From Acanthamoeba castellanii str. Neff (Eukaryota > Discosea > Longamoebia > Acanthamoebidae): DNA of 64,000 nucleotides. Below, in pieces: positions 23,373 to 38,160 of this stretch (within the stretch, counting starts at the first letter, position 1; each line of letters starts with the position of its first letter). Location of the stretch: contig NW_004457313.1 in assembly GCF_000313135.1 (NCBI RefSeq), positions 1,055,588-1,119,587 on the forward strand. Reading direction: 5' to 3'. The notes beneath the pieces are model-generated. The model had not been told where the DNA came from and made no database searches. It was given only the letters and a program-made list of their open reading frames with translations. Both the position numbers and the translations under genes were made by a program.

Positions 23373-26300
23373 ATGGACTCTGGCGCTCCACATCAAGAAG
23401 AAGGAGAAGAAGATGAACCCTTCTTTACACGGCCAGCCCCTCACACTATTGTGTACTACTCTTGTCAATTTACAGCAGCCACACCAGCCCCAGCCGAGCC
23501 CGGGGCGCCGGCGTTCCCCGCCACCGATTCGGTGGAGGGCGTCACCCGGTACCTCATGGCCCAGAGGAACGCCCTCGCCGAGCGGAAGCGCCTGCTCGAG
23601 CAGAAGGTGCGCGAGAGCCAGATGCAGGCCATAAGGTAAAGCAGAGAAAGAGAAACCTTCCCTCGTTACACGTGTTGAACTTCAACCCATTTTACAGGTT
23701 AACATCGTCATCTTCAATGGAACAGGGACAAGCAACAGATGGTCTACGAGGAAATCGAGCGCGAGAAGCAGAGGCAGCGTCTGTGGGCCGAGGAGGAGTA
23801 CAACCGACGCGAGGGCACGGCCGGCGTGGTGGCCTCGGTGTCGCGCCGGGAGGCCCCAGTCGAGGTCGACCCCCGCTCGCCGCGCACGCCCGGCGCCTTC
23901 GCCACCGTGACCGACCGAGGCGACAGCAGCAATATAAAGGTGGTGGTATCTGGTGAAGGTGGATCGACGAGGAACGTGGAAGAAGATGACCATCATGACG
24001 ACGATCGCAGCTACGATTCCAGCGATTCGTCAACCGACGAGGACGAGGACGACGACGATGACCGCGAGCCCAAAACGCCGCCCCCGCCCCCGCCGGGCGA
24101 GGACGGCGCGTTGGCCCCGGCCGACGACATTGGATCGGCGTCCTACCCGCCAGTCTCGTCGTCGTCTCTGGAGGTGTCGGCCCAGCCGACCACCTCTGGC
24201 GGCCTGGCCAAGTACCGAAAGAAGGCCAGCGAAGACTCGTACGACCCCCCCCCCGCTATGGTGGTTGGGCATGGGCAAAGTGAGGGCTGGTAGCTGATGG
24301 TTGGTTGGGCGTGTTCAGACAACATAACAACAACAGCGACGTGAATGACGCGTCGCTGGACACCCTGCGAGCGCAGGCGCAGGGCCTGGCCCTGTCGCCG
24401 CTCGACATGTCGCCCGCCGACTCGCCGTCGTCGTCCTACGGCGACCTCCCGCTGTCCAACTCGCAGTCGCTCTCGGGCTCGTCGGCCTCGTCGCCCAAGT
24501 CGTCGCCGCCGGCCTCGCTCTCGAAATTTACAGGCCTCAGCGCCGCACCGCTGGTCATCCCCGTGCCCCTCATGGACAACGACGAGATCCGGCGGCTGCA
24601 GGAGGAGATCCGTAAGCTCGAGGAGGAGGTGCTAGAGCAGGAGAAGTTCAAGAAGGAGATCAAGAGGGAGAGACGCCGCAGCAGCAGCTCGCGCCGCAGC
24701 AGCAGCAGCAGCAGTAGCAGCAGCCGCAAGAGCGACCGCCACCGCGATCGCGACCGTGATCGAGACCGCGAGAGCAGCCGTGACCGTGACCGTGATCGTG
24801 GGAGCAGCCGCGACCGGTCGGACAGGAGGGAGCGCAGGGACTACGACCGCGAGCCATCGCGGGAGCGGTCGTCGAGCAGGGGGACGGGGGGCAGCGGGGG
24901 CAAGATCAAGCGGTCCGACTCGTACAAGAGCTCGGCGGCGGCCCCGCGGTATTCGGTCACTGCGCTGCCGGGCTCGCCCTCGGCGCCAGAGCCCAGGCGG
25001 GGCTCACGAGCGCCGCTGCCTCGTCCCGACTTCCTGTCGTCGGGCGACAGCGCCAGAAAGAGAGCGACCTCGATGGACATGTCAGGTACACACACGACAC
25101 ACACGACGCACGACACACATGACACACCGCACACGCACACGCACACGCACACGCACACGCATGTGGGACCACATGGGCTTACGAATGGCATGGGTGGTGT
25201 AGCAGAGGAAGACGATGACGTGGAAAGGAGGGAGAGACGCGAGAGGGAGCGAAGGGAGAGCGAGCGGATAGCGACCCTGCCGCGCAACTTCAAGGAACGG
25301 GAGCGGAAGGGCAGCAGCGGCGGCAGCGGCAGCAGCGGCGGCAGCGGCAGCAGCGCCAAGGCGACTATGCGCGATCGGGATCGCGAGAAGGAGCGCGAGC
25401 GGGAACGGGAGACGGAGATCGAGAAGCGCGAGCGGGAACGAGAGAGGGAGCGGGAGAGGCGGCGATCGGCCGCGTACACGACTAGGAACAGAGATCGCGA
25501 CCGCAACGACAGGGACCGCGACAGGGACCGCGACCGCGACCGCGACTTCGACAAGGACCGCGACCGCGACAGGGTACCGTTCAATCGCAGTTAATGTCGA
25601 CACGCGTGCGTGTTGTGACTCACGCACACGCACACGACCACACCAGGCGCGGAGTCGACCACGTTCGACGACGAAGGAGCGATCGGCGAGGCCGAGCGAG
25701 GATCCGTACACCACCAGGGAGCCCCGCTCCACATGGGAGCTGCTGTGGGACGACCTCGAGCTCTCCAAGGACGTCATCAGCCAGGGCGAGTACGGCGAGG
25801 TACTGTGATTAATTATAATTATAATTATAATTAATTTTTTGATTTACTTTTCTAGTGCGTTAATATTTATTCTTTTTACATTTTTTGTAGGTGCTGCGTG
25901 CCACGTACTATGGCACGGCTGTGGCGGTGAAGAAGGTGACCAACACCGACACGGAGAATGCCTTCCGCTACGTCGAACGGGAGGTCAACCTGCTTCGGGA
26001 TGTGCACCACCCCAACATCATCCAGCTCATGGGCTACTGCAAGTACAACCGCGAACTCTACCTGGTGACCGAGTACCTTCAACAGGGTTCCCTAGCGCGC
26101 CTCCTGCAGAAGTGCCTCGTCTTCCCGTACGCTACATGATCGCCGCCGCCGCCGCCTCCGCCTCCGCCGCTGCCCACCCCGCGCCATCTGACATTCCTTG
26201 CATAACTCCAGGTGGAAGATCAAGATCAAGATGATCACTGACGTGGCCTGCGGTCTGGCCTACCTCCACTCCAAGTCCATCCTGCATCGCGACATCAAGT

Positions 26301-27095
26301 CCGAGAACCTGCTTGTATGTCGCCGCACACGCACACGCATCACCGCACACGCACCACCGCACACGCACACGCATCACCGCACACGCACACATGCCACTGA
26401 CCCAAAGCTGCGTGCAGGTGTCGTCCAACTTCCAAGTCAAGTTGACCGACTTTGGCTTTGCGGCCGAGATGGTGGTGGCCGGGAAGAAGCAGTGGCGCAT
26501 GACCGTGTGCGGCACCGAGAACTGGATGGCGCCCGAGGTCATGATGGGCGAGCCCTACGACGAGCGGGCCGACGTGTTCTCGTTCGGCGTCGTCTGCAAC
26601 GAGATCATCACCGGCCACGACGGCAAGCACTTCAGACGACTCGTAGACGACGGCTACGCGCTGGACATCGAGCACATCTACTCGCTCGTGCCGCACGACA
26701 CCCCGCCTGGGCTGCTCCCACTCGCTCTCGAGTGCTGTCGACTCTCCCCGGGTGACAGACCCGACATGAAGTCCGTCATCGACCGTCTCAGCGACATCGA
26801 GTTCAAGCTTCCAGGTACCACACGACACACACGCACCATGACACACACGACACACACGACACACACGACACACACACGACACACACGACACACACGCACA
26901 CACACATGGACCTCTGGTGCTGACTGCAATGGGCGGTGATGCGCAGCAGAAGATGATTACTCGGCGATGCTGGGACAAGTGCAGAGCTTCCAAAAGCAGG
27001 GTCTCAAGACGACCAAGACGAAGGACCGAACAGAGCTGCAGCTCGAAAAGGCGCGCCTGCTGGCCGAGATCCAGAGCTTCTCCCAGAAGGTATGT

Positions 27096-27163
<68 letters not shown>

Positions 27164-27449
27164 CGATGCTATGCGCAGATGGGCTCACGAGTTGGTTGTT
27201 CATTGATGCGCTACAGCCGCAAGCGGTGGCACAACCGGGGCAGGCCCAGGGAGGTGACCCGTCAGTGGCTATCCTGACTCAGCTCGCCAAGCAGCTCAAC
27301 CAGCTCGCCCAGGAGAATGCTACCCTCAGGTAACGCCACCGCATCGCCCATTCTCTTACTTTCTGTGCGATCGCTGATCCACAATCATTCATCTACGCCG
27401 CTTCCGCCCTTGCAGGGAGAACATGAAGAAGCTCGAGGACAGAGGATAA
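23373..27449 (+). CDS. Tyrosine-kinase-like (TKL) protein kinase with RD/RE/RS-rich N-terminal region
   Basis: Multi-exon gene. The N-terminus has an acidic start, a predicted coiled coil (RNALAERKRLLEQKVRESQM and onward), Ser/Pro-rich stretches, then long Arg/Asp/Glu-rich runs (about 24,730-25,570) that resemble SR/RD nuclear proteins. The kinase domain (about 25,740-26,810) shows GEYGEV in the glycine loop with the first Gly replaced by Ser, AVAVKKV (catalytic Lys), ILHRDIKSENLL, KLTDFGFA and GTENWMAPEVMMG. These motifs indicate an active Ser/Thr kinase of the TKL group. A C-terminal helix with ILTQLAKQLNQLAQENATLR looks like a short coiled coil. One exon join near a nine-C run (about 24,245) could not be phased. 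Introns hold CACACG satellites. Confidence 0.85.
27093..27169. repeat. GCAC tetranucleotide array in a kinase intron
   Basis: About 17 tandem copies of the 4-base unit GCAC occupy most of a short intron of the TKL kinase gene. The array lies immediately after the donor and before the exon that carries the last coiled coil. Confidence 0.9.
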
Positions 27450-27647
27450 GGCCGACTCGCTGCTGATGATGACTATCACTATTTTGAGTTTTTGTCCGTC
27501 TACACGACAGACCTCCGTACCGTAGCTAGTATCAATAAATTGTTTTTTTAATGCATTAAAAAATAGATAATTGAATTGTAATCTTGTTTATTATGCTAAT
27601 GAACTGGCTCATACTGATTGAGACACAGTACTGTGTCAGCGCCGATC

Positions 27648-28229
27648 TCATGACCAAGATTTGGTCGCGGGCTGCCAAGTGGGCCAGCCCTCCGGGAAGG
27701 GCTGGGGGACTTGCCGCGAGACGCGCCAGCCGTTGGTGTCGTAGCCCTGCGGGTGGTCCCGGTACAGACGCTCGCAGCGCCTGCAGGGCGCGTCGGGCTG
27801 CGGTCCAACCAGCGCGGCCATGGCCGGCGGCGGGGCCGGGTGGTCCGGGTCGGCCTCGAACACACACACCTGCTCGTACTCGGGCATGTTCAGGTCGGGC
27901 TGGACGAACAGGACCTGGGAGCGGCCGCAGCCGCCGGCGGCCTTGCAGTAGGCCACGATCTCGCCGCCCTTGAGCTCGACCACGCACGGACCCGATGCCA
28001 CGCCGGCGAACGAGGCGCCGCAGTGGGCGCAGGCCGCGGGCAGATCGGCTATGATGGCCCGCTTGCGTGCGGCAGCGGCGACGAGGTCGGCCGGAGTGAA
28101 GGTGGGCGGGGTGGTGGGCGTGCTGTAGGTGGTGGTGGGGGCGTAGGCCCGGGCGGCCTCGTAGGCTGGGGCCTGCACCTGGTACATCATCGCAAGTCCG
28201 GGTGCGGGGACTGGGGTTGTGCTTGACAT
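27648..28229 (-). CDS. Hypothetical Cys-rich protein, possible zinc-binding
   Basis: A single uninterrupted frame of 193 residues with G/C-rich third positions. The first ~50 residues are Pro/Thr/Ala/Tyr-rich and look disordered. A compact Cys-rich part follows: CAHCGASFAG, then PCVVELKGGEIVAYCKAAGGC, and later CRRCERLYRD, which could form one or two zinc sites. The segment QVLFVQPDLNMPEYEQVCVF may add another strand. No signal peptide or membrane segment is seen, and no known family was recognised. It diverges from the kinesin gene, whose ATG is 163 bases away, and converges with the TKL kinase gene. Confidence 0.75.
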   Translation of the reverse strand: MSSTTPVPAPGLAMMYQVQAPAYEAARAYAPTTTYSTPTTPPTFTPADLVAAAARKRAIIADLPAACAHCGASFAGVASGPCVVELKGGEIVAYCKAAGGCGRSQVLFVQPDLNMPEYEQVCVFEADPDHPAPPPAMAALVGPQPDAPCRRCERLYRDHPQGYDTNGWRVSRQVPQPFPEGWPTWQPATKSWS

Positions 28230-28392
28230 GTTAGGTGTGTTGTGTTGGGGTTGCTGTCTTTATGTTGTGTCTGACGGCAATACAGTCTTTTATATGATGT
28301 GGCCCGCCATTCGTTGAACGGTAAAGTGGCCGACAGCAACATTTTAGCGAACTAAAAAAAATGATAAAATGATAAAATAATAAAATAAAAAG

Positions 28393-31828
<3,436 letters not shown>

Positions 31829-31998
31829 GTTTTTTTAAAATCATTAATTATGATTTAAACCACGTTACAAGCTTCGTGCCTCTTGATGATCCACTTCGCG
31901 TCGCCATAGTCGAGCTCGTGTCCTTCTTCGCCCCCATCCTTCTCGTTCTCTAGTTCGGCCTCTGTTGATAAATAATGAGGGAGCATTACCATAGAGTA

Positions 31999-34126
31999 TC
32001 AGTTGACTACTGTTTCGCCGTAGCACTTAGTGATAAGCAAAGGCGGGAGTGGGACCTGTCCGGGGAGAAGCTCGGCGATGATAGCCTTGAGAGCTGCGTA
32101 TTGGCACGCTTGCGCTGCTTGTAGCATGCGCTGCCACACGGCGGGCTCCAGATGATGAGCCCAGAACGCGCGCAGCTTCTGGACGTCCTCCTCGGCCTCG
32201 ATCTCGCGGAAGGTCATCATGTTGGTGCTGTGGAAGACTGTCCGCACCACCATCTCCAGGTCGTGCGAGAACGCCGGCCGGTACTGATCACCACTCTCCC
32301 AGCTGTCGAGTATCTCGTCGGGCGCGTGCTGGAGGGCTCCGTCGAAGTCTGCCAGCACGCCAGCCGCCGCGGCCGAGCCCCAGTCGTTGAGGAAAACCTA
32401 TGTCAGCGCGGGGGGGGGGCATTGTTGTGTTGGTCAGCTCGCTGAGGACTGTCCAAGTGCCCAACACCACCAACATCAACATCAACATCAACGAAGGAAG
32501 GCGACTAGGTACTTGAGTGGTTCCCTTGATTCGAAAGAAGTTGTTCAAGCGGACGTCGCGATGGACCAGGCCACATTTCTTGTGGGCTTGCTCGAGGATG
32601 TTGATGAGCTGCACAAAGTCATCTCGATTGGCGAGCGCATGATCCTGGTGGGCGAAAAAAGTTGAAGTTAGCATCGCAGTTGTTGGTGCGTTGCCTGCCA
32701 GGCCGTGCTAAAGTATGATAGTACCCAGTTGTTCACTGATGACGCAAACTTGTCTCCGACCGGTTGCAGGATCAGAACGTCGCCCACTACGCCCAGAACG
32801 CGCGGTACCAGTTCACCACCCAGCAATTCCACTGCGTTCAAATTCGTGTCTGCTGTGGCTCAGAGCCGCTACTCTGTCCTCATTGAACCGCTTGATGACG
32901 ACCTCCTCTCCTGCACTCCTCAGCAGCGCGTACATCCACCCGTGTTAGATGGGCGAGCGTGAGGAGCAGGCCATAATGTTCGAAAACGAGCTGTCTGCTG
33001 TATGAGTATGCAAGATGGTGGTAAGCGTAGTGTACCTTTGTACTTGCCGGAGAAGACGATCGCCGAGCCACCGCTTCCGAGGTAGCTCTTCACGCGGACG
33101 GGCGCACCGCGGATTTCTAGCTGGAGGCCGTTGTAGTTCGGGCTCTCGAGCAGAGTGGCGAGCCCCCGGGCTCCGTCCTCGACGAGCTGCATCGGCTTCC
33201 CTTCGTAAAGCTCCTTCTTCGGTCTCACCACGAGCCTGAAGAACTGGATCAAAACGCCGTCGCTGAGGAACCCAAACATCGACGAGCGCCAGGGCTGATA
33301 GTTGAGGAGCAGCTCTTCGAGGAAAGATTCGAGATGGCCCTTCTCCTCGTCGTCGAAATCATCCTTGCCAGCCGAGCGTCTCGCCTTGAGCTCACCGATG
33401 AGCACGATATGGGCCACGCTTTTGGGTTGGCCAGCGAGGTAGCCCACGATGTCGGGATTGCAGGTGCCGAACGAGACTGTAGAGTGCTTGTCCACAAGGA
33501 CGACCTCGTCTCTTGGAAGCTGAGGGATGATGCTTGACCAAAAGGGTTGGACTGTCCTGCTCTCGGACGACCCAGGCCGGGGCGGGTCTGCGGCGAAGAG
33601 GGATGCCCAGTCCGGCCGCTTTCCGAAGTGTGCGGGCAACATTGGCACCCGCTTCACAGCAAGCTTCTGATAGCGCTCTCGGTGGGTGCTGGGTGTAGCT
33701 GGTGAAGGAAGAGGGGGCTGATCATCATCATCATGGCTCATTTCCATCAATCTACGTGCAACCAGAAGACGAGAATACACGTTAAGATGATGCAAAGCGT
33801 ACCAGTCTGTTTGCCTTCACCCATTAAACGTGACTTCATGAGCAGCTTGAGCTCAGCCATTTCTTTGCGGTTCCGTTTTTCGTTGGCTATGACGTACTCC
33901 ATCAGCTGGCGCGCTGGAACGGAATGGGCTTGAGATACAAGATCGAGAAATGAATGCAAGATCGAGAAATGAATGGTTAATGGAAGAGATACCAGGAGCC
34001 GAAGAAGCACGTAGAAAGAAGAACCTTCATCAGAGTTGCATTCACACGGATTGGCGCTGCACTCCATTTCGAATTGGCTTGTTCGAACAAAGCTCGCGGG
34101 TCGTCTCCGTCGTTTTGGCGCCACAT
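31999..34126 (-). CDS. Nuclease-like (PD-(D/E)XK) plus kinase-like fusion, Crinkler-RHS effector-like
   Basis: The C-terminal exons (about 32910-32725, 32644-32513, 32397-31999) carry a divergent kinase domain: SYLGSGGSAIVFSGKY loop, VVIKRF (Lys), LVHRDVRLNNFF, and LNDWGSA in place of DFG, followed by HDLEMVVRTVF. Before it (33036-33700) lies a segment with NPDIVGYLAGQ, IVLIGELKAR and MFGFLSDGVLIQFF, which matches the D...ExK core of restriction-endonuclease-fold domains. That REase-kinase order is described for Crinkler-RHS-type eukaryotic proteins. Upstream exons (to an ATG at about 34126) encode ALFEQANSKW and a charged helix; this start is provisional. The frame slips by one base near 32,831-32,836, inside the kinase-like domain, so the gene may be broken or the assembly wrong. 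Confidence 0.68.
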
Positions 34127-34225
34127 TTTTGGCGGGAAACAATTTACAAAATTTACAACATTGTGCCTCAGGACCAGGCCGCAAGGTATGTGCGAGGTGG
34201 CCTGGCAAAGTCTCTCTCGCCAAGG

Positions 34226-34638
34226 TTAGTTGAGGGCGGGCTGGTCGTCGGGGGGCTGAGGCAGATGCCCACAGCGCAGTCGGGCTTCGGTGATGCGCGC
34301 CTCGTCCTCCTCTACCTGCTTCTCCTCGCGCCACTTCCTCCGCTGTCGGGCCAGGAAGCCCCATGCATGATAGCCACCTAGTAGAACCAAACGTCACTCA
34401 CGCCTCGTGTGTGTGTTGCGTGTGTTGCGTGTCGTGTGCGGTGGTGCGTGTCACGTAGATTGTACCGGCGGCCATGAGTACGGAGGAGGTGCCGATGACG
34501 AACAGGGGCAGGGCCACCATGACGCCCATGCAGCGGCCCCAGAGCATGGTCGAATCGGAGGGCACAAAGGTGCTCTGCTCGGTCGAGGCCTCCCCCTTGG
34601 CCAGGGCCAGCGCCTCCACGCCCGCGTCCACCGCCTTG

Positions 34639-34673
<35 letters not shown>

Positions 34674-36949
34674 TGCGCTGTTGTTAGCCGATCAAGCTGC
34701 GTTCGTCCGTGTGAGGCGAGATCGACGCATACAGGAGATGTCGTAGACGGTGGTGAGCTTGTCCTTCAGGTCAAACGAGGGCCATTCCTCACGCTCACCG
34801 TCGGCTGGCGAACACAGCGCCAGTGCTTCGGAGTCTGCCGCGACTGTGACCGCACGCGCGACACACGACACACACAGACAAAGGGGCTAAGAGCTCGTCC
34901 TCCAGGAAAATGTGTGAAGGCCGTACCGTTGGAAGAAGTCGACATGGCGGGCGAACTGTCGGACGAGGCGGCCGCCGCTGGCGAGGGAGCGGGAGGCGTC
35001 TTGAGGAGCTGCGCGCAGTCGCTGCAGGTCCTTTGCTTGCGCCGGTACCCGAACGACACCGGCATCTCACAGAACTGCCAACAGCACCTGAACACACACG
35101 CGCACCACACAACCCATGTAAGTTGTGTGCCGTGTGCCGTGTGGTGTGTGTGTGTGTGTGTGTGTGAGGGCGTACCGGTAACAGAAGAGGCCGCCGCAGT
35201 AATGGCAACGCCGGTGCCGCACGAAGAGGCCGAACGCGACCTCGCATCGCATGCACGACTGCGAGGAGTCCACCCACCGACCCGCCCGCCTGGTTACCGC
35301 CGCCTGCGCGCCCGCCCGGGCATCATCGCCGGCCGACGATGCCTCCGCTCGGGCGTCGGCGCCGTGGCCGACCACCACCTCAGAGCCGCCGCCGTCGTCG
35401 GGGCGAGAAGGGCCACTGAGGGGCAAAGACAGGAATGTGGGGAATGCCCAAGACGGCGGTCCCGGCGACGGGAACAGGACGCACCCCGTTGATGTCGACG
35501 ATGTCGCCGAGGTCGCCGACAAGGCTGACGACGATGAATTTGGCGAGGAGGAGGAAGGAGGAGGTGCGAAGTGGAAGGGCGAAGAGGAAGAGGAAGAGGA
35601 GATGTAGTGGAAGAGGTGGGAGGGGAAGGGCAGAGGCGGAGCGGACGGAGGCGGAGATGATGACGACGACGACGTGGCATCGTTGGCCTCAGCAGCCGCG
35701 TCTGCCGCCGCCGCCCGTACGGGCGAAGGGCCTTGGTCACGGCCGTCACCGACCATCCGGTCGCTGTACTCGTCGTCGTCGTCAAAGAGATGGGCGGGAG
35801 GAGCAGTCGGGAGTGTCTCCTCCTCCACCGCCTCCACCACCTCTTCGTCGCCGCGGCCGCGACTGCTGCTCGCGATGGTGGCGTGGTCGATGGACATCGC
35901 AGCCGCTGGCGACCGGTCTTTGTCACCCGATAGGACGACGGTCGTGGAGTCAGCGCTCCGACCGGCGGCGGTGCTGTGAAGCCCTCCGACCAACCTCCGC
36001 GTCTTCTTCTTCTTCTTCTTTTTGTCGTTTCGCTTCTCTTCCTTCTCGCCCTTGGGGTGGTGCCAGCGCCCTTCATCACCACCTTCATCATCATCGTCAT
36101 CGTCGCCTCGTTGGCTCGTCATCGTCGTGGGCCGCTTCCGTTTGCCGCGCGCGGCCGGCGACGGCCGTCGGGGAGGCGAGGCAGCAGCAGCCGCGACGAG
36201 GCTGCGGATGACGCGAATGGCGGCGATGAGTTCGTAGTTCTTGGGGAGGCCGCCCACCGGTCCCCGGGCCGAGTCGTAGGGCGTGCGGCATCGACACACC
36301 GGACACGCCACGCTCACCCGCACCCGCTGCGACGATGACGCGGTGGTGGAAGGTGGTGATGGCGCCAACGAGAAGGCGGGGCGGCGTGAAGTGGTGATGA
36401 TGCTTGAAGAAGTAGAAGATGAAGATGAAGAGGCAGAAGTTGAAGAAGAAAAGGAGGGAAGTAGAAGGGAACCGAAGAGGCGCGACCGCCCCGATGGCGG
36501 CGTGTTGGTGACGAAGGAAGAGGGGACGCGTAGGGCCGACGTCGACTTGCTGGTCTCGGCCTCGGCGCAGCTCGCCAGGCACTCCTCGCAGAAGCTGTGG
36601 CCGCAGTGGAGCAGGTACGGCAGCTTGGGCGTCGAGCTGGCGCCATCTCTGTTGTTGCGATCACCTCAACGTCCATCCTCGAGGCGCCTCCTTTCCTCTT
36701 GTCATCTTCGTCATCTGCCGAGATGGCATAGGGCTCGAGGCAGACCCCACATTCGCTCATCTGCGCAGGCACCGCGACAGGCACGTTTGACGATGCCTGC
36801 TCTACATCCTCCTCTTCCTCATGGTCACCACAAGCCAATTGTGATGAGCAGCCCGTGGGTTGTGGTTTCGATTTTGGCTGGAAATTCGATTTTCTGGATT
36901 TCGTAGCGGGCGCCGCCTTCTTCATGACCGGCAGCCTGAACGACGACAT
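34226..36949 (-). CDS. RING-FYVE zinc finger protein with C-terminal membrane segment
   Basis: N-terminal basic stretch, then a RING finger: SECGVCLEPYAIS, the core LLHCGHSFCEECLASC, and, after a Ser-rich insert, VACPVCRCRTPYD. A long Lys, Ser and acidic low-complexity region follows. The FYVE-like finger is WVDSSQSCMRCEVAFGLF, VRHRRCHYCGGLFCYRC and RKQRTCSDCAQLL, split by an intron at about 35,070-35,175. FYVE domains bind PI3P on endosomes, and RING fingers recruit E2 enzymes, so an endosomal ubiquitin ligase is likely (inference). The last exons add a short acidic helix and a hydrophobic span with GVMVALPLFVIGTSSVL, then a charged tail with ARQRRKWREEKQ. The RING halves are in different frames near 36,650-36,690 with no plausible intron, suggesting an indel. 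Confidence 0.78.
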
Positions 36950-37144
36950 GGCTCATTTGCAAGAACGACTGCGACTCGTCCTCAGATGAGCGCCAGTCTT
37001 GGTCGATGCGTCCAAGCTAAGGATCCGCCACCAAAGTTGGTGCGTTGTAGTGCACCCAAAATTTCACACGACCGTTAACAAATGTCGTTGGAACTTCAGG
37101 AATGTGGCATTATTTTTATTTATTTTTTTTCATCAAGAAGGATA

Positions 37145-38098
37145 ATGCACGCAAGAGGGAAGGTGAGGACGGTGGGGCGGGCGACTACGCGGGTGCCGGC
37201 ACTGCGACCATCGGGTGTCACTGGTAATGCAATCGCTGCCCAGCCACTCTACCCTACGTCTGCCACCCGCCATTTCTTCAATCTCGGTTGGCCATTTTCC
37301 GAGAATGCATCCGCAGCGGATGCGGGCAGAGCCATCGAGTACAAGGACGAACGTGTGCTACCGTGCGTTACCTTGCTTCATCCAAACATATTTATTTTAC
37401 TTTTTTACCTTATATTTTTTTTTACATTACAGATATTCAGCGGATGAGGTGTACGACGTGGTCTCGGACGTGGCCAAGTACCAGGACTTCCTCCCGTGGT
37501 GCACGCACTCGCGGGTCCTCTTCAAGACGCCCACGCGCATGGATGCCGAGCTGGGTACGACCCAACAACAAAACAACGCGACTGTCATCTCGGCACTCAC
37601 TCTAAGCTGCATTCCTGCTGTGCTGTGCGATGCAGGGATAGGTTTCAAGATGTTGCCCGGCCAAAGCTATGTCTCTCAAATCACTATGGAGCGGCCTCGG
37701 TCTCTCAAGGTAATGCGATCATGGTCTCTGGCTATCTATTGCACACTACGCCCGCTACCTCTGATAAATGCTCATGTTTAACCACATGCACCAGGTGGTC
37801 GTCACTCCGGATAGCTCCCTCTTCAATCATCTCATCAATAATTGGGCTTTTCAAGACCTGTCGAAAGATGGTACGTCCGACAACTGAGCTCTGTTCTTGT
37901 GCTGGTGGGTGTGCGATGGTGCCATTAATACCGGGTGCAGGCAAGAAGAGCTGTCGCACCTTCTTCGACATCAGTTTCGAGTTCCGATCGCAGCTGCACA
38001 AGAGCATGGCCGATGCCTACTTCCAGGAGGTGGCCCAGAACATGATCCAGGTGTTTAACGACCGCTGCGCTCACGTCTATCGTTGGGGCAAGCAGTAA
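37145..38098 (+). CDS. COQ10: Coenzyme Q-binding protein COQ10 (START-type), mitochondrial
   Basis: Five exons. The N-terminus MHARGKVRTVGRATTRVPAL is Arg-rich without acids, as in mitochondrial presequences; an in-frame ATG at 37082 would add 21 residues. The START/polyketide-cyclase-like fold reads YKDERVLP, then YSADEVYDVVSDVAKYQDFL, PWCTHSRV, LPGQSYVSQITMERP, SLFNHLINNWAF, CRTFFDISFEFRSQLH and DAYFQEVAQNMIQVF, in the order of COQ10. Family members bind ubiquinone and are needed for respiration. Codon use is typical of the genome. A GTAAGA word overlaps the stop region; if spliced there, only a few residues would change. Intergenic distance to the RING-FYVE gene is under 200 bases, on opposite strands. 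Confidence 0.88.
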
Positions 38099-38160
38099 GA
38101 GCACAGCGAATAAAATAATATATTTATTTTTATTTGTTTTCTTTGCAGCGGTGTGCGAAG

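Noticed and set aside
33747..34397. 216-residue minus-strand frame starting MTFGSTRW
   Set aside because: It overlaps the end of the RING-FYVE gene in another frame and only shares one true exon (MEYVIANEKRNRKEMAEL) with the nuclease-kinase gene.
35435..36211. 258-residue plus-strand Arg-rich frame
   Set aside because: It is antisense to the low-complexity middle of the RING-FYVE gene and shows no domain.
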